A stretch of DNA of 64,000 bases from Brucella pseudintermedia (GCF_008932435.1 NZ_WBWE01000013.1:62001-126000), one strand, 5' to 3'; positions 11,666 to 22,295 are shown, numbered from the stretch's first letter. Program-made: numbers and translations. Notes: a model not told the origin generated them from the letters alone.

Positions 11666-12862
11666 ATGCAGGTTTTCGTCAATATCAAGCCAGCGGCACG
11701 TGTTTTGGCGGCCGGTACAGCGCTTTCGCTGGTATTCGGCAGTGCTGCCATGGCTGCCGACGCCAATGCGGTGGCCGAGCGCATCAAGGCGCTCTACGCG
11801 AAACAGGGCGGCGAGCTAAGCTTCGCCAATGTTCAGGCGAGTGGCTCCGACATCGTGCTTCAGGGCACCAAGATCAAGCTGCCGACGGTGGGCGAAAATG
11901 AAACCGCCATTGGTGACGTGACGCTCCGGAACGTTCAGGATGCACCGGACGGCGGCTACAGCATCGATGAGGTCACCCTGCCCGACCTGGCGCTCGCCGG
12001 TGAGGCTGACAAGAACGACAAGGCGGAGCTAAAGGGCCTTGCCATGCAGAACGTGCATATTCCGTCGGAAAAGGCCAAGGGCCCGCTCGACAGCATGGTC
12101 ATGTACGACAAGCTGAAGATCGATGAGATCCTGTTCGGCACGCCCGGCAAAGACGGTGCCACGGTAACGGGCTTCGACCTGTCGCTCGATACCACTAATA
12201 AGGCCGAGAAGATCGGCTATGTCTGGAACATCGCCCACATCGATGCGACCTTTGAAAAGGACGGCAAGAACCCGCTTGCGCCGCTCGACATGAACACATT
12301 CAACGGCTCGCTGACCTCCAAGGGCAGCTGGTCGCCTGCTTCCGGCGACACCTCGCTGGACCAGCTGGAAATTCAGGCGAAGGAACTCGGCAAGATCAAC
12401 ATTACCGGCAGCCTTGGCGGGTACGATCTGGCATTCCTCGAAGCCGTTCAGAAGACGCAGGAGAACATGAGCAAGGCCGATGCGGACAAGGACGCCGCCG
12501 GTCTCGCCATTCTCGGTCTGGCGGAACAGCTGAACCTCAAGAACCTGTCGATCCGTTTCGACAACGATAGCCTGACCCAGAAGGTTCTCGATTATTACGG
12601 AAAACAACAGGGCGCGGATGGCAAGCAGCTTGGCCAGCAGATGAAGATGATGGTTCCGCTGATGGCGACACAGTTGAAGAACCCGGAATTTGCCCAGCAG
12701 CTCAAGGCCGCATCCGACAAGTTCTTTGACGATCCGAAATCGCTGACCATCAGCGCGACGCCCGACCAGCCGGTGACCTTCGCTTCCATCGTTGCCACGG
12801 CATCGCTGGACCCGACGAAGATCATCCAGCTTCTGAAAGTCAGCGTCGACGCCAACAATTAA
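11666..12862 (+). CDS. Exported protein of unknown function
   Basis: I do not recognise a characterised family. The 398-residue product starts with a clear Sec signal (AARVLAAGTALSLVFGSAAMA-AD, cleavage near residue 29). The mature protein is acidic and rich in Lys, Asp and Leu, with recurring statements such as GENETAIGDVTLRNVQ and DEVTLPDLALAGEADKND that suggest a repeating beta structure, then a helical C-terminal third (QQMKMMVPLMATQLKNPEFAQQL). ATG 11666 has AGGAGC five bases upstream, so the 23 codons before it are not used. It stands alone between parC and aspS and ends at a good terminator. Confidence 0.8.
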   Translation: MQVFVNIKPAARVLAAGTALSLVFGSAAMAADANAVAERIKALYAKQGGELSFANVQASGSDIVLQGTKIKLPTVGENETAIGDVTLRNVQDAPDGGYSIDEVTLPDLALAGEADKNDKAELKGLAMQNVHIPSEKAKGPLDSMVMYDKLKIDEILFGTPGKDGATVTGFDLSLDTTNKAEKIGYVWNIAHIDATFEKDGKNPLAPLDMNTFNGSLTSKGSWSPASGDTSLDQLEIQAKELGKINITGSLGGYDLAFLEAVQKTQENMSKADADKDAAGLAILGLAEQLNLKNLSIRFDNDSLTQKVLDYYGKQQGADGKQLGQQMKMMVPLMATQLKNPEFAQQLKAASDKFFDDPKSLTISATPDQPVTFASIVATASLDPTKIIQLLKVSVDANN

Positions 12863-12871
12863 AAGACAAGC

Positions 12872-12898
12872 CCGGTGAGTTTCCTCACCGGACTTTTT
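12872..12898 (+). terminator. Intrinsic terminator after the exported-protein gene
   Basis: CCGGTGAG-tttc-CTCACCGG forms a perfect 8-bp stem followed by ACTTTTT, ten bases after the stop codon. Confidence 0.85.
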
Positions 12899-12908
12899 CA
12901 AAGGCAAT

Positions 12909-12938
12909 AAAAAAACCCGGCTCGACGCCGGGTTTTTT
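12909..12938. terminator. Bidirectional terminator between convergent genes
   Basis: AAAAAACCCGGC-tcga-GCCGGGTTTTTT is symmetrical, with an A-run on one side and a T-run on the other. It can stop aspS on the minus strand and act as a second stop for the plus-strand gene. Confidence 0.85.
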
Positions 12939-12948
12939 CATGTGGGCT

Positions 12949-14736
12949 TCAGCTCTTTTGCACCGGAGCCAGACGGATATGCAGGTCGCGCAATTGCGCG
13001 GGCGTCACATCCGAAGGGGCATTCATCAGAAGATCGAGCGCCTGCTGGTTCATCGGGAACAGCGAGATTTCGCGCAGGTTCTTCGCGCCGACCAGAAGCA
13101 TAATCACGCGGTCGATACCGGCAGCCATGCCACCATGTGGAGGCGCGCCATACTGGAATGCGCGATAGAGACCGCCGAAGCGTTCTTCCACGTCCTGCTG
13201 GCTGAGACCAACTTTCTCGAACGCCTTGACCATAACATCCGGCAGCTGGTTACGGATTGAGCCGGAAGCGATTTCAAAGCCGTTGCAGACGAGATCGTAC
13301 TGGTAGGCCTTGATCGTCAGCGGGTCCTGGTTTTCCAGCGCGTCCAAACCGCCTTGCGGCATGGAGAACGGGTTGTGCGCGAAGTCGAGCTTCTTGTTGT
13401 CCTCGTCCCATTCATAGAACGGGAAGTCGATGATCCATGCCAGTTCGAAACGGTCGCGATCGACGAGGTTCAGTTCTTCACCGGCGCGCGTGCGGGCATC
13501 GCCCGCGAACTTGTAGAACTTCGATGGCAGACCAGCCACGAAGAAGCAGGCGTCGCCATCGCCAAGACCGAGCTGGTTGCGCAGCGCTTCGGTTCGTTCT
13601 TCACCGATGTTCTTGGCAATCGGACCGGCGCCTTCGAGCTTGTCGCCTTCCTTGCGCCAGAAGATATAGCCAAGGCCCGGCTGACCCTCGCCCTGCGCCC
13701 ATGAGTTCATGCGGTCGCAGAATGCGCGGCTTCCGCCCGTCTTGGCCGGGATTGCCCAGACTTCGACCTTCGGGTCGTTGGCGATCATGTTTGCAAAGAC
13801 CTTGAAGCCCGAACCTGCAAAATGTTCGGTCACGGCCTGCATTTCAATCGGGTTGCGCAGGTCCGGCTTGTCCGAACCATAGGTGCGGATCGCATCGTCA
13901 TAGGCGATGCGGCGGAATTTTTGCGTGACCGGCTTGCCTTCGGCGAACTCTTCGAAAATGCCGCGCATGACGGGTTCCATCGTTTCCCAGACTTCTTCCT
14001 GGGTCACGAAGCTCATTTCGAGGTCGAGCTGGTAGAATTCACCCGGCAGGCGGTCGGCACGCGGGTCTTCGTCGCGGAAGCACGGCGCGATCTGGAAATA
14101 GCGGTCGAAACCGGCAACCATCAGAAGCTGCTTGTACTGCTGGGGTGCTTGCGGCAGCGCGTAGAACTTGCCCGGATGAATACGGCTCGGCACGAGGAAG
14201 TCGCGCGCGCCTTCCGGCGAGGAGGCCGTCAGGATCGGCGTGGTGAACTCGTTGAAGCCGATCTCGGTCATGCGGCGACGCATCGCGGCAATGATCTTGG
14301 TGCGGCTCATGATGTTCTTGTGAAGCGTTTCGCGGCGCAGGTCGAGGAAGCGGTACTTCAGACGAATATCTTCCGGGTAGTCCGGTTCGCCGAAAACCGG
14401 CAGCGGCAATTCCTTGGCGGCCGCCAGCACTTCGATTTCGGTTGCAAAGATTTCGACTTCACCGGTCGGCAGGTTGGCGTTAACCGCATCGTCTGCGCGG
14501 GCCTTCACTTCACCATCGACACGGATTACCCACTCGCCGCGAACGGTTTCGGCAACCTTGAAAGCGGGCGAATCGGGATCGGCCACGATCTGGGTAATGC
14601 CGTAATGATCACGAAGATCGATGAAGAGAATGCCGCCATGGTCACGGACGCGGTGAACCCAGCCGGAAAGGCGAACGTTGGAACCAACGTCCGTTTTGCG
14701 AAGGGCTGCGCAGGTATGGCTGCGGTAACGATGCAT
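12949..14736 (-). CDS. aspS: Aspartyl-tRNA synthetase
   Basis: A class II aminoacyl-tRNA synthetase of the long bacterial type, 595 residues. It begins [19 protein letters not shown]. The OB-fold anticodon domain occupies about 1-110 ([26 protein letters not shown]), followed by motif 2 [24 protein letters not shown], the bacterial GAD insertion, and motif 3 [14 protein letters not shown]. The open frame continues 69 codons upstream, but that part is unlike AspRS and the ATG at 14736 has an AAGG site. In alphaproteobacteria this enzyme is often non-discriminating and can also charge tRNA-Asn; that is not decided here. Confidence 0.96.
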   Translation of the reverse strand: MHRYRSHTCAALRKTDVGSNVRLSGWVHRVRDHGGILFIDLRDHYGITQIVADPDSPAFKVAETVRGEWVIRVDGEVKARADDAVNANLPTGEVEIFATEIEVLAAAKELPLPVFGEPDYPEDIRLKYRFLDLRRETLHKNIMSRTKIIAAMRRRMTEIGFNEFTTPILTASSPEGARDFLVPSRIHPGKFYALPQAPQQYKQLLMVAGFDRYFQIAPCFRDEDPRADRLPGEFYQLDLEMSFVTQEEVWETMEPVMRGIFEEFAEGKPVTQKFRRIAYDDAIRTYGSDKPDLRNPIEMQAVTEHFAGSGFKVFANMIANDPKVEVWAIPAKTGGSRAFCDRMNSWAQGEGQPGLGYIFWRKEGDKLEGAGPIAKNIGEERTEALRNQLGLGDGDACFFVAGLPSKFYKFAGDARTRAGEELNLVDRDRFELAWIIDFPFYEWDEDNKKLDFAHNPFSMPQGGLDALENQDPLTIKAYQYDLVCNGFEIASGSIRNQLPDVMVKAFEKVGLSQQDVEERFGGLYRAFQYGAPPHGGMAAGIDRVIMLLVGAKNLREISLFPMNQQALDLLMNAPSDVTPAQLRDLHIRLAPVQKS

Positions 14737-14971
14737 GATTTCTGCCTTTTGGAATAAGATAAGTAAGTGCTTACTTATGATAGGAAGCGCCATAATTTCT
14801 GGCGGAAAAGCGCATTTTGACCGGGTTTTGTCAAGTCTGCACTCTCTGCAAGCGTCGAGGTTCGGGCGCCTTGACGCAAAGTATCGACAAAAAACACTAT
14901 TTGCACTTGTTATGCAGCCCATTTTGCGCATTCTTCGCGACAAGCGGCCGCGCTTTCTCTAAAAGGTAACC

Positions 14972-16129
14972 ATGCATCTTATTACGACGACAGAGGCCCT
15001 CGAAGAGGCCGTATCCGCCCTTTCCAAGTCCGATTTCGTCACGGTCGACACGGAATTCATCCGCGAAACGACGTTCTGGCCGGAATTGTGCCTTATCCAG
15101 ATGGCTTCGCCCGACCATACGGCGCTTGTCGACGCGCTTGCGCCGGGACTGGACCTCGCCCCCTTCTTCCGCCTGATGGCGGACGAAAAGGTGGTCAAGG
15201 TTTTCCACGCCGCGCGGCAGGACATCGAAATCGTCTTCCACCTCGGCGACCTGATCCCTTCGCCTGTCTTCGACAGTCAGGTGGCAGCGATGGTCTGCGG
15301 TTTTGGCGATGCTATTTCCTACGATCAGCTTGTGCAAAAAGTCACCGGCAAGCATATCGACAAGTCGTCGCGGTTCACCGACTGGCGACGCCGCCCCCTT
15401 TCCGAAAAGCAGCTCGACTATGCGCTGGCGGACGTGACCTATCTGCGCGACATTTATCTCTATCTGAAGCAGGAACTGGAGAAAGAAGGCCGTAGCGAGT
15501 GGGTGAACGAGGAAATGGCGGTGCTCACTTCTCGCGAGACCTACGATCTTCATCCGGACGATGCATGGCGGCGGGTCAAGGCGCGTATTCGCAAGCCAAT
15601 CGAGCAGGCAATCGTGCAGGCCGTCGCCGCCTGGCGCGAACGCGAAGCCCGCGAACGCAATGTGCCGCGCGGACGCATCATCAAGGACGACACGATAGCC
15701 GAAATCGCCCAGCAGCAGCCGCGCGACGCGGAAGCGCTTGGACGTCTTCGTTCAATCCCGAAGGGCTGGGAGCGTTCCGCGCAAGCCGCCGGTCTGGTCG
15801 CTGCGATCCAGTCGGCGCTTGAAATTCCCAAGGAAGACCTGCCCAAACTGCCAAAGCAATCCCATTCGCCGGAAGGCAGCGCGGCGGCAGCCGACATCCT
15901 CAAGGTCCTGCTCAAGCTTGTGACAGAGGAACACGGGGTCGCGGCAAAGATCGTGGCGAGTTCCGACGACATCGACAAGATTGCCGCGGAAGGCGACAAG
16001 GCAAACGTGCCTGCCCTGCACGGCTGGCGCCGCGAGGTTTTCGGCCAGAAGGCCCTCGACCTCATCGACGGCAAGATCGGCATCAAGTTCGAGAACCGGC
16101 GGATAAGGGCGGTTGAGTTAGGGCAGTAG
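14972..16129 (+). CDS. rnd: Ribonuclease D
   Basis: A 3'-5' exoribonuclease that trims tRNA precursors. The 385 residues carry the DEDDy residues: VDTEFIRETTFWPELCLIQ (D-x-E near 25), HAARQDIEIVFHLGDL, and YALADVTYLRDIY (Tyr/Asp). An HRDC-type helical region follows (MAVLTSRETYDLHPDDAWRRVK onward). The site AAAGG precedes the ATG by five bases. The last codons and the TAG stop lie inside the first unit of the octamer array, so the C-terminus EVELGQ-like end is set by that repeat. It converges on ppx. Confidence 0.95.
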   Translation: MHLITTTEALEEAVSALSKSDFVTVDTEFIRETTFWPELCLIQMASPDHTALVDALAPGLDLAPFFRLMADEKVVKVFHAARQDIEIVFHLGDLIPSPVFDSQVAAMVCGFGDAISYDQLVQKVTGKHIDKSSRFTDWRRRPLSEKQLDYALADVTYLRDIYLYLKQELEKEGRSEWVNEEMAVLTSRETYDLHPDDAWRRVKARIRKPIEQAIVQAVAAWREREARERNVPRGRIIKDDTIAEIAQQQPRDAEALGRLRSIPKGWERSAQAAGLVAAIQSALEIPKEDLPKLPKQSHSPEGSAAAADILKVLLKLVTEEHGVAAKIVASSDDIDKIAAEGDKANVPALHGWRREVFGQKALDLIDGKIGIKFENRRIRAVELGQ

Positions 16130-16214
16130 GGCAATAGGGCAGTAAGGCAGTATGTTTAACGCGAGCATGAACATACTGCCTTATTCCCTTACTGCCTTAT
16201 TCCCTCGTTCCCTC
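16120..16214. repeat. Inverted array of 8-bp repeats (AGGGCAGT type) between rnd and ppx
   Basis: The left half has four octamers: AGGGCAGT, AGGGCAAT, AGGGCAGT, AAGGCAGT (16120-16151). The right half has inverted units ACTGCCTT, ATTCCCTT, ACTGCCTT, ATTCCCTC, GTTCCCTC (16175-16214). A 14-bp perfect stem (16143-16156 with 16170-16183) closes a 13-base loop. AGGGCAGT is the octamer I recall from Brucella variable-number repeat typing (HOOF-prints). The rnd stop (16127-16129) and the ppx stop (16197-16199) both lie inside repeat units. Confidence 0.85.
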
Positions 16215-17735
16215 AATCGCGCCGTCGCCGACCGCGAAATAGATGTTTTTGCCCGTCAGTTTGGCCAATTGCTGCAACCGTCCCTCGGGACGGTCCGAAA
16301 TCAGATCGGCAAGATCGCCGGGAACCACCAGCGCAATGCCGTTTTCTTCCTCGCGCCAGACCAGACGCGGGATGACGCCCGGCATCGAAGCGGACAGAAG
16401 ATAGACAACGCGCAGCAAGGCCCCAAGCAGCTTTGCCCGTTCGCGCAAGCGCGGCGTGGCGAGTTGCACGATCTCCGGCGCGATTTCGTCCTCGATCAGC
16501 CCTTCGTGACGATAATAATTGGCAAGCGCCATGAAGGAACGTCCCGCATGGTCGATACCGCCGAACGAGCCGTGGGCGATAATGTTGAGCGCCTGCGAGC
16601 CGCGATAGTCAGGATGCGCGCGCCAGCTTATATCGGCCACGAGGCAGGCAGCCTGCCTGTAGCGCGCTTCATCGTCGGTTTCGTCAAAACCGAGTACCGG
16701 CAGGGACAATGTTGTCCATGTCGCCAGTTCACGGGCATGACGCGGAGAACGCGAGCGCAAAATGGAAAACTCTTCCGCCGAAGCCAAGAGCGGATCAAGA
16801 AGCTGTTCGTTCTTGGGCAAAAGCGAAAACAGATAGCCTTCGCGCACGCCGAGCGCCGAAAAAACGATCTTGGAAGGCTTCATGAGGCGGATCGTCTCAA
16901 GCAGAACCGTCGCGCCGTAAGACAAGAGCTGGCGGCGGTTTTTTGAAACTGCCTCGATGCCGCGCATCGTGTCGAGATTGCCCTTGGCAACGCGCTTCAG
17001 GAAGCTTTGCGCTTCCACGGGGTTCATCTCGTAGCCGTGCATCACATGCAGCGGATAATTCTTCGCCGTCATATGCAGCTTGGCGAGGTTACGCCACGTG
17101 CCGCCAACCGCATAGAAAACCTGCCCCTGATGCGCTTTCAGAAGCGTCGCCTTCGCCAGTTCCGCACGCGCGATCTTCGTCGCCTCGGGCAGTTTCTCGT
17201 TGGACATATCCTGCAAGCGCAAGCCGCCGAGCGGCAAGGTGATCCCCTCGCCCACCTCGTGATCGTCCACGGCGACCAATTCAAGACTGCCGCCGCCGAG
17301 ATCGCCCGTCACGCCCTTCGGCTTGTAGAAGCCGGAGATGATGCCGAGCGCTGAATAGTAGGCTTCTTCCTTGCCGGACAGCACCTCGATGTGCCGGCCA
17401 AGAATGGCTTCCGCCTGAGCGATAAAGTCGGGGCCGTTCTTCGCTTCACGCGCTGCCGCGGTTGCAAGCGCGTGAATGGAAACAGCGCCTGCCTGCTCGG
17501 CCAGAGCGCGAAAACGTTTCAGCGCGCGAAGTGCCGCCTCAACGGATTTCTCGTTGAGCTTGCCGGTCTTCGCGAGGCCTTTTCCGAGGCCGCAGAGAAT
17601 CTTTTCGTTGAAAAGCACCGTCGGCGAACGGACGATGCCTTCATAAATGACGACACGGATCGAGTTCGAGCCAATGTCGATGACCGCAACGGGTTTCAGC
17701 CCCTTGAGGCGGCCTTGTGCTACAGCTGGACTCAT
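16197..17735 (-). CDS. ppx: Exopolyphosphatase, Ppx/GppA family
   Basis: A 512-residue phosphatase of the ASKHA fold that removes terminal phosphate from polyphosphate or pppGpp. The N-terminal phosphate loop is [18 protein letters not shown] (about 17-34) and the second is [15 protein letters not shown] (about 140-154). An HD-like C-terminal part follows ([24 protein letters not shown]). Its ATG overlaps the ppk stop as ATGA, so the two are translationally coupled. The C-terminal residues IEGTRE and stop come from the octamer repeat. Pairing with ppk supports exopolyphosphatase over GppA. Confidence 0.93.
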   Translation of the reverse strand: MSPAVAQGRLKGLKPVAVIDIGSNSIRVVIYEGIVRSPTVLFNEKILCGLGKGLAKTGKLNEKSVEAALRALKRFRALAEQAGAVSIHALATAAAREAKNGPDFIAQAEAILGRHIEVLSGKEEAYYSALGIISGFYKPKGVTGDLGGGSLELVAVDDHEVGEGITLPLGGLRLQDMSNEKLPEATKIARAELAKATLLKAHQGQVFYAVGGTWRNLAKLHMTAKNYPLHVMHGYEMNPVEAQSFLKRVAKGNLDTMRGIEAVSKNRRQLLSYGATVLLETIRLMKPSKIVFSALGVREGYLFSLLPKNEQLLDPLLASAEEFSILRSRSPRHARELATWTTLSLPVLGFDETDDEARYRQAACLVADISWRAHPDYRGSQALNIIAHGSFGGIDHAGRSFMALANYYRHEGLIEDEIAPEIVQLATPRLRERAKLLGALLRVVYLLSASMPGVIPRLVWREEENGIALVVPGDLADLISDRPEGRLQQLAKLTGKNIYFAVGDGAIEGTRE

Positions 17736-20026
17736 GCAGTCGTTTTTCTTTCCGCCTGCGCACGCTTGCGATGCGCGATAAGGCGGGGGGCCGAAGACTT
17801 CAGCGACTTTCCGCGACCCGACAGGCTAGGATTGGTCATGAAATATTCCTGCGCGTTGAAAGCTTCCTCTCCTGCCTCTTTTTCTATCCGGCGAGAGGTG
17901 CCGTCCGCAAGTAGCTGATAGCTCTGTTGGTTATCAATTATGTTGGCAAACATGATTTGCGACAGGATTTGCTGGTGCACTGTGGCATTTGTGATCGGAA
18001 CGAGGGTCTCCACGCGGCGATCCAGATTGCGCGGCATCATGTCGGCGGAACCGATATAGACGATGGCCTTGTCGGAAGGCAGGTCGTTGCCGTTTCCGAA
18101 GCAGAAAATGCGGCTATGCTCCAGAAAACGCCCTACAATCGATTTGGCGCGAATATTGTCCGAGAGCCCCGGAACACCCGGACGCAGGCAGCAGATGCCG
18201 CGCACGACGAGGTCGATCTGCACACCCGCCTGGCTCGCCATATAGAGCGCGTCAATAATCTGTGGATCGACCAGCGCATTCATCTTCATCCAGATGGCCG
18301 CCGGACGCCCTGCCTTCGCATGGGCGACCTCGTCCTCGATGTGTTTCAGGATGCGAGCACGCAGGGTGAAAGGTGAAATCGCGATCTTCATCTCCTCGGC
18401 AGGCTGCGCATAGCCGGTGATGAAATTGAAGATATGGGCCACATCGCGCGCAATATCGGCATCGGACGTGAAGAATGACAGGTCGGTATAGATGCGTGCC
18501 GTGATCGGATGATAATTGCCAGTGCCAAGATGCACATAGGAACGCAGCTTCTGGTCTTCACGGCGCACCACAAGCGACATTTTGGCGTGTGTTTTCAACT
18601 CGATAAAGCCGAATACCACCTGAACGCCCGCACGTTCCAGATCGCGCGCCCAGCGAATGTTGGCTTCCTCATCGAAACGGGCTTTCAGCTCGACCAGCGC
18701 CGTCACCGACTTTCCCGCTTCCGCCGCATCCACCAGCGCGCGCACGATCGGGCTGTCGTTGGAGGTGCGGTAAAGCGTCTGCTTGATGGCCAGCACGTCC
18801 GGGTCGGCTGCGGCCTGCCGCAGGAACTGCACCACCACGTCGAAGGATTCATAAGGGTGATGAACCACGATGTCCTTTTCGCGAATCGCTGCGAAGCAAT
18901 CGCCGCCATGTTCGCGGATGCGCTCGGGGAAACGCGGATTGTAGGAGACGAATTTGAGGTCCTCGCGCGGGATCGAAACGATCTCCGAAATCATGTTCAG
19001 CGCCAGCAGGCCCTCATGAACGCTGATGCGGTTTTCCGAAACGCCCAGTTCCGTCGCCACGAAGATGCGCAGCGCTTCGGGCATCTCGCCGTCAAACTCG
19101 ATACGGATCACCTGCCCGCGGCGGCGGCGTTTCAGCGCTGTCTCGAAGAGGCGAACCAGATCTTCCGCCTCTTCCTCGACTTCAATATCGCTGTCGCGGA
19201 TGATGCGGAACGTACCGGCGCCGCGCACTTCATAACCGGGAAAAAGCCGCCCGATGAACAGGCTCACTGCATCCTCAATGGTGATGAAACGATAGACATT
19301 GGCCTGATCCGTCGGCAGCTGGATAAAGCGCTTCAAAGCGACGGGGATACGCAGCAGCGCCGTCATCGGATGGTTATCGGCGCGCCGCGCAAGCTGCAAT
19401 GCGATGGAAAAACCAAGGTTTGGAATGAACGGGAACGGATGCGCCGGATCGATGGAAAGCGGCGTCAGGACGGGAAAAATCGTCTCAAGGAAGTGGTTTT
19501 CGAGCCATTCCTTCTCCGGCTTTGAAAGCGCGGACGGGCGGACGATCTCGATGCTTTCCTGTTCCAGCTCCTCGCGCAGCGCGCGCAGGCGCTGCTGTTG
19601 CTCTTCCTGCAGGCGCCCTACTTCGTCCAGAACGAAATCGAGCTGTTCCTGCGGCGTGCGTCCATCGGCGCTGCGCATCGCCACGCCAGCGCGCACCTGC
19701 GCGGCAAGACCGGCGATGCGGACCATGAAGAATTCATCGAGATTAGCGGCGGAAATGGACAGGAAGCGCAGGCGTTCGAGCAAGGGCTGGCGCATGTTCG
19801 CGGCTTCATCGAGAACGCGCCGATTGAATTGCAGCCAGGAAAACTCACGATTGACGAAGCGGTCGGCACTTTCCATCAGCTCGCCATTCAAAGCTTTGTG
19901 AATGTCGGGGGCGGCATCCATGTCGGGAACGATGGATGGAGTGGAGACCTGTCCGGCTGTCATTTCGTGTGTTCCGCCTTGGAGTGCGTTGGGGGTTTCG
20001 CTCGCCATAACGCTGTTTTCGCTCAT
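17732..20026 (-). CDS. ppk: Polyphosphate kinase 1
   Basis: Makes polyphosphate reversibly from ATP. The 764-residue product has the N-domain [19 protein letters not shown], head domain, and two phospholipase D-like C-domains. Landmarks are [39 protein letters not shown], the phospho-histidine in [16 protein letters not shown], and [20 protein letters not shown]. The start was placed at ATG 20026 (MSENS) because it has an ACAGGAAAAA site; the frame is open 27 codons further, and a later start at MTAGQV is also possible. ppx follows with a 4-base overlap. A PHO-box-like site lies about 110 bases upstream. Confidence 0.95.
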   Translation of the reverse strand: MSENSVMASETPNALQGGTHEMTAGQVSTPSIVPDMDAAPDIHKALNGELMESADRFVNREFSWLQFNRRVLDEAANMRQPLLERLRFLSISAANLDEFFMVRIAGLAAQVRAGVAMRSADGRTPQEQLDFVLDEVGRLQEEQQQRLRALREELEQESIEIVRPSALSKPEKEWLENHFLETIFPVLTPLSIDPAHPFPFIPNLGFSIALQLARRADNHPMTALLRIPVALKRFIQLPTDQANVYRFITIEDAVSLFIGRLFPGYEVRGAGTFRIIRDSDIEVEEEAEDLVRLFETALKRRRRGQVIRIEFDGEMPEALRIFVATELGVSENRISVHEGLLALNMISEIVSIPREDLKFVSYNPRFPERIREHGGDCFAAIREKDIVVHHPYESFDVVVQFLRQAAADPDVLAIKQTLYRTSNDSPIVRALVDAAEAGKSVTALVELKARFDEEANIRWARDLERAGVQVVFGFIELKTHAKMSLVVRREDQKLRSYVHLGTGNYHPITARIYTDLSFFTSDADIARDVAHIFNFITGYAQPAEEMKIAISPFTLRARILKHIEDEVAHAKAGRPAAIWMKMNALVDPQIIDALYMASQAGVQIDLVVRGICCLRPGVPGLSDNIRAKSIVGRFLEHSRIFCFGNGNDLPSDKAIVYIGSADMMPRNLDRRVETLVPITNATVHQQILSQIMFANIIDNQQSYQLLADGTSRRIEKEAGEEAFNAQEYFMTNPSLSGRGKSLKSSAPRLIAHRKRAQAERKTTA

Positions 20027-20132
20027 TTTTCCTGTCCCGACTTCCGCCGGAACGTTCCGGCTCTGCCTTTTTGCCTTAAGCACATCTGATCCCGAAAACC
20101 GCTTCACACTTTTCGGGGTGCGCTATAAGCCT

Positions 20133-20150
20133 ATGGCTGTCATATGACAG
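20133..20150 (-). promoter_or_regulatory. PHO-box-like site upstream of ppk
   Basis: Read on the minus strand the site is CTGTCAT-ATGA-CAGCCAT. The first 7-mer matches the alphaproteobacterial PhoB half-site and the second matches at 5 of 7, with the usual 11-base period. The first half also belongs to a 14-bp perfect palindrome CTGTCATATGACAG. PhoB control of ppk is plausible but inferred. Confidence 0.4.
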
Positions 20151-20308
20151 TTTGATAGCATATAGCTTGAAATGTCGTCAGAATTGATGAAAACGCTTCC
20201 GGAAACAAGACTTTCGCGCTACACGCATGCCAATGTCTATGCATGATCTTGCCCGGAAACCGGCAAGACCAAGCCCATACCGCCCATCGACCAGAACCGG
20301 AGCATGTT

Positions 20309-20563
20309 ATGTCCGATCACATCATTCCTCACTTTCAGAACGACGCCGGCCATGCGGCCATCGAAATCGGCGTGAAGGAATTCATGTGCGTCGGTGCAAA
20401 CCCGCCTTTCGATCATCCGCATGTGTTTCTCGACATGGGCGATGAAAGCGAAGCCGTTTGCCCGTATTGCTCGACGCTCTATCGCTACAATGCAAAGCTC
20501 CATGCCGACGAAACCGTTCCGGCTGGCTGCGCTTACGAAGCACCTGCCGATAAAGCAGCCTGA
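20309..20563 (+). CDS. zf-CHCC zinc protein, NDUFS6-like complex I accessory subunit
   Basis: An 84-residue protein of the zf-CHCC family. The zinc ligands are visible in EFMCVGANPPFDHPHVFLDM and AVCPYCSTLYRYN (Cys, His, Cys, Cys). In alphaproteobacteria this family corresponds to mitochondrial NDUFS6 (the 13 kDa subunit), which binds zinc on the peripheral arm of complex I. The ATG at 20309 is used rather than an ATT-led extension at 20243. It lies between ppk and an FAD monooxygenase, far from any nuo genes. A second accessory subunit gene (NDUFS4-like) is at 37347. Confidence 0.82.
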   Translation: MSDHIIPHFQNDAGHAAIEIGVKEFMCVGANPPFDHPHVFLDMGDESEAVCPYCSTLYRYNAKLHADETVPAGCAYEAPADKAA

Positions 20564-20607
20564 TCCCGGCTGCTGATCCGGGGCTGAACTCCGGAGGCCT
20601 CACCGAC

Positions 20608-21813
20608 ATGAGCAGAGGGCGCATATTGATTGCCGGGGCCGGAGTTGCGGGCTTGTCGGCAGCGATGGAATTGGCAGCACGCGGCTGGAACGTCCGGCTT
20701 GTCGAAAAGGCAGAGACCCTTTCGGAAGTCGGCGCTGGCCTGCAACTCGCCCCCAATGCGATGCGCCATCTGCAACGGCTCGGCGTTGCCGACCGTCTTT
20801 CCACGCAAGCGGTGACGCCGGAAGCACTCTATCTTATGGATGGGCGTAAAGCGCGTCCGCTGATGGAAATGAAGCTTGGCGACAAGGCTCGCCAGCGCTG
20901 GCATCATCCTTATGTCGTTTGCCATCGCGCCGACCTGCAATCGGCACTCCTCGATACCTGCCGCGAACAGCCAAGCATCGAGATCAGCCTCGGTGCTGAA
21001 ATCACAAATCATCGCGTCGAAAATGGAGCCGTTGCGGCAACCATCCGCCGCGCCAACTCCGAAGAATCTGTCGGCGCGGCCTATGTGATCGCCTGTGATG
21101 GCGTCTGGTCGGCGGAACGATCAAAGGCAGGTTTAAGCAAGGCGCGGTTCAGCGGCCATATCGCATGGCGCACGACGCTTGCCGCCAGTGCCCTGCCCGC
21201 CTCCTTCCTGAACGCCATGCCGGAACGCAAATCTGTCTCCGCATGGCTCGGCAAGAAGGCGCATTTCATCGCTTACCCGGTCAAGGGCGGCAGCTTCTTC
21301 AACTTCGTCGCCATCACAACGGGTGAAAATCCCGGCGAGGTCTGGTCCAGAACCGGCGATGCGGCGCGTCTGCGGTCCATCTATGACGACTGGGGCGCGG
21401 CCGTCCGCGATGTGCTGGCGGCTGCCGATGGTTGGACCTACTGGCCGCTTTTTGAAATGCCGGATGCTCAATTCGTCGGGCCGGACCGCACCATCTTTCT
21501 CGGAGATGCGTCGCACGCGGTCACGCCTTTTGCGGCGCAGGGTGCAGCCATGGCGATCGAGGATGCGGCAGCGCTGGCACAAGCGCTGGACGACAGCGAC
21601 CGCGAAGCTGGGCTGAAGCGTTTCGATGCCGCCCGCAAGGAGCGCATCGCTGCGGTCGCCAAACGCGGCGAGCTGAACAGGTTTGCCTATCACGCCACCG
21701 GCATTTTTGCGCTTGGCCGCAACGCGCTTTTCGCCATGCGCAGTCCAGACAGCTTCCTTAAGGATCTGGACTGGCTTTATGGCTATGACGCCGTCGCGGC
21801 CATACGGGATTAA
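20608..21813 (+). CDS. FAD-dependent monooxygenase, salicylate hydroxylase-like
   Basis: A 401-residue flavoprotein of the PHBH/UbiH class that uses NAD(P)H and O2 to hydroxylate an aromatic substrate. FAD motifs: the Rossmann GAGVAGLSAAMELAARGW (about 9-26) with Glu at the end of strand 2, the DG region YVIACDGVWSAERSK, and FLGDASHAVTPFAAQGAAMAIED (about 293-315). GGAGG lies 10 bases before the ATG. Substrate is not evident: there is no ring-cleavage gene nearby. It converges with a VOC gene, sharing TTAA. Confidence 0.88.
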   Translation: MSRGRILIAGAGVAGLSAAMELAARGWNVRLVEKAETLSEVGAGLQLAPNAMRHLQRLGVADRLSTQAVTPEALYLMDGRKARPLMEMKLGDKARQRWHHPYVVCHRADLQSALLDTCREQPSIEISLGAEITNHRVENGAVAATIRRANSEESVGAAYVIACDGVWSAERSKAGLSKARFSGHIAWRTTLAASALPASFLNAMPERKSVSAWLGKKAHFIAYPVKGGSFFNFVAITTGENPGEVWSRTGDAARLRSIYDDWGAAVRDVLAAADGWTYWPLFEMPDAQFVGPDRTIFLGDASHAVTPFAAQGAAMAIEDAAALAQALDDSDREAGLKRFDAARKERIAAVAKRGELNRFAYHATGIFALGRNALFAMRSPDSFLKDLDWLYGYDAVAAIRD

Positions 21814-22295
21814 GCCGCGTCGCGCGCGGCCTCCAATGTCGCAATATCGATCTTGACCATCTTCATCATGGCGTTCGCCACGCGTTGACGGACATCCGGT
21901 GCACCATCCTGCAGAATATCCAGCAGCATGTCGGGCACGATCTGCCATGCAAGACCGTATTTATCGGTCAGCCAGCTGCACTCCATTGGCGAGCCGCCTT
22001 CCAGCAGCCTTTCCCAGAAGGCATCCACTTCCGCTTGATCCCTGCATCGCACGATCAGCGAACTTGCCGGTGAGAACTTGAACTGCGGGCCACCGTTCAG
22101 GCCGCATATTTTTTGCCCGTCGAGGGTAAAATTCACCACGACGGGCTGTTCCTCATTTTGCTGGTGGCCATGCGTGAAACGGATCGCGCCGTCAATCGAA
22201 GCCGGTCTTCCGCACGCGCGGAAGATTGAGACATAGTGGTTCGCGGCTTCTTCAGCATTTCCGTCGAACCAGAGACAGATCGTCAAACCTGACAT
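21810..22295 (-). CDS. VOC-family protein, PhnB-like
   Basis: A 161-residue vicinal-oxygen-chelate fold protein of the PhnB / 3-demethylubiquinone methyltransferase-like group. Typical parts are ICLWFDGNAEEAANHYVSIF at the start, VNFTLDGQKICGLNGGP in the middle, and CSWLTDKYGLAWQIVPDMLLDIL near the end. These proteins have no proven methyltransferase activity and function is unknown. A strong AAGGAGG site precedes the ATG. The next VOC gene upstream is on the same strand, about 40 bases away, so the two are likely an operon. Confidence 0.88.
   Translation of the reverse strand: MSGLTICLWFDGNAEEAANHYVSIFRACGRPASIDGAIRFTHGHQQNEEQPVVVNFTLDGQKICGLNGGPQFKFSPASSLIVRCRDQAEVDAFWERLLEGGSPMECSWLTDKYGLAWQIVPDMLLDILQDGAPDVRQRVANAMMKMVKIDIATLEAARDAA

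Noticed and set aside
16120-16214. Possible CRISPR-like array
   Set aside because: Units are 8 bp, contiguous and inverted across a centre, with no spacers and no cas genes.
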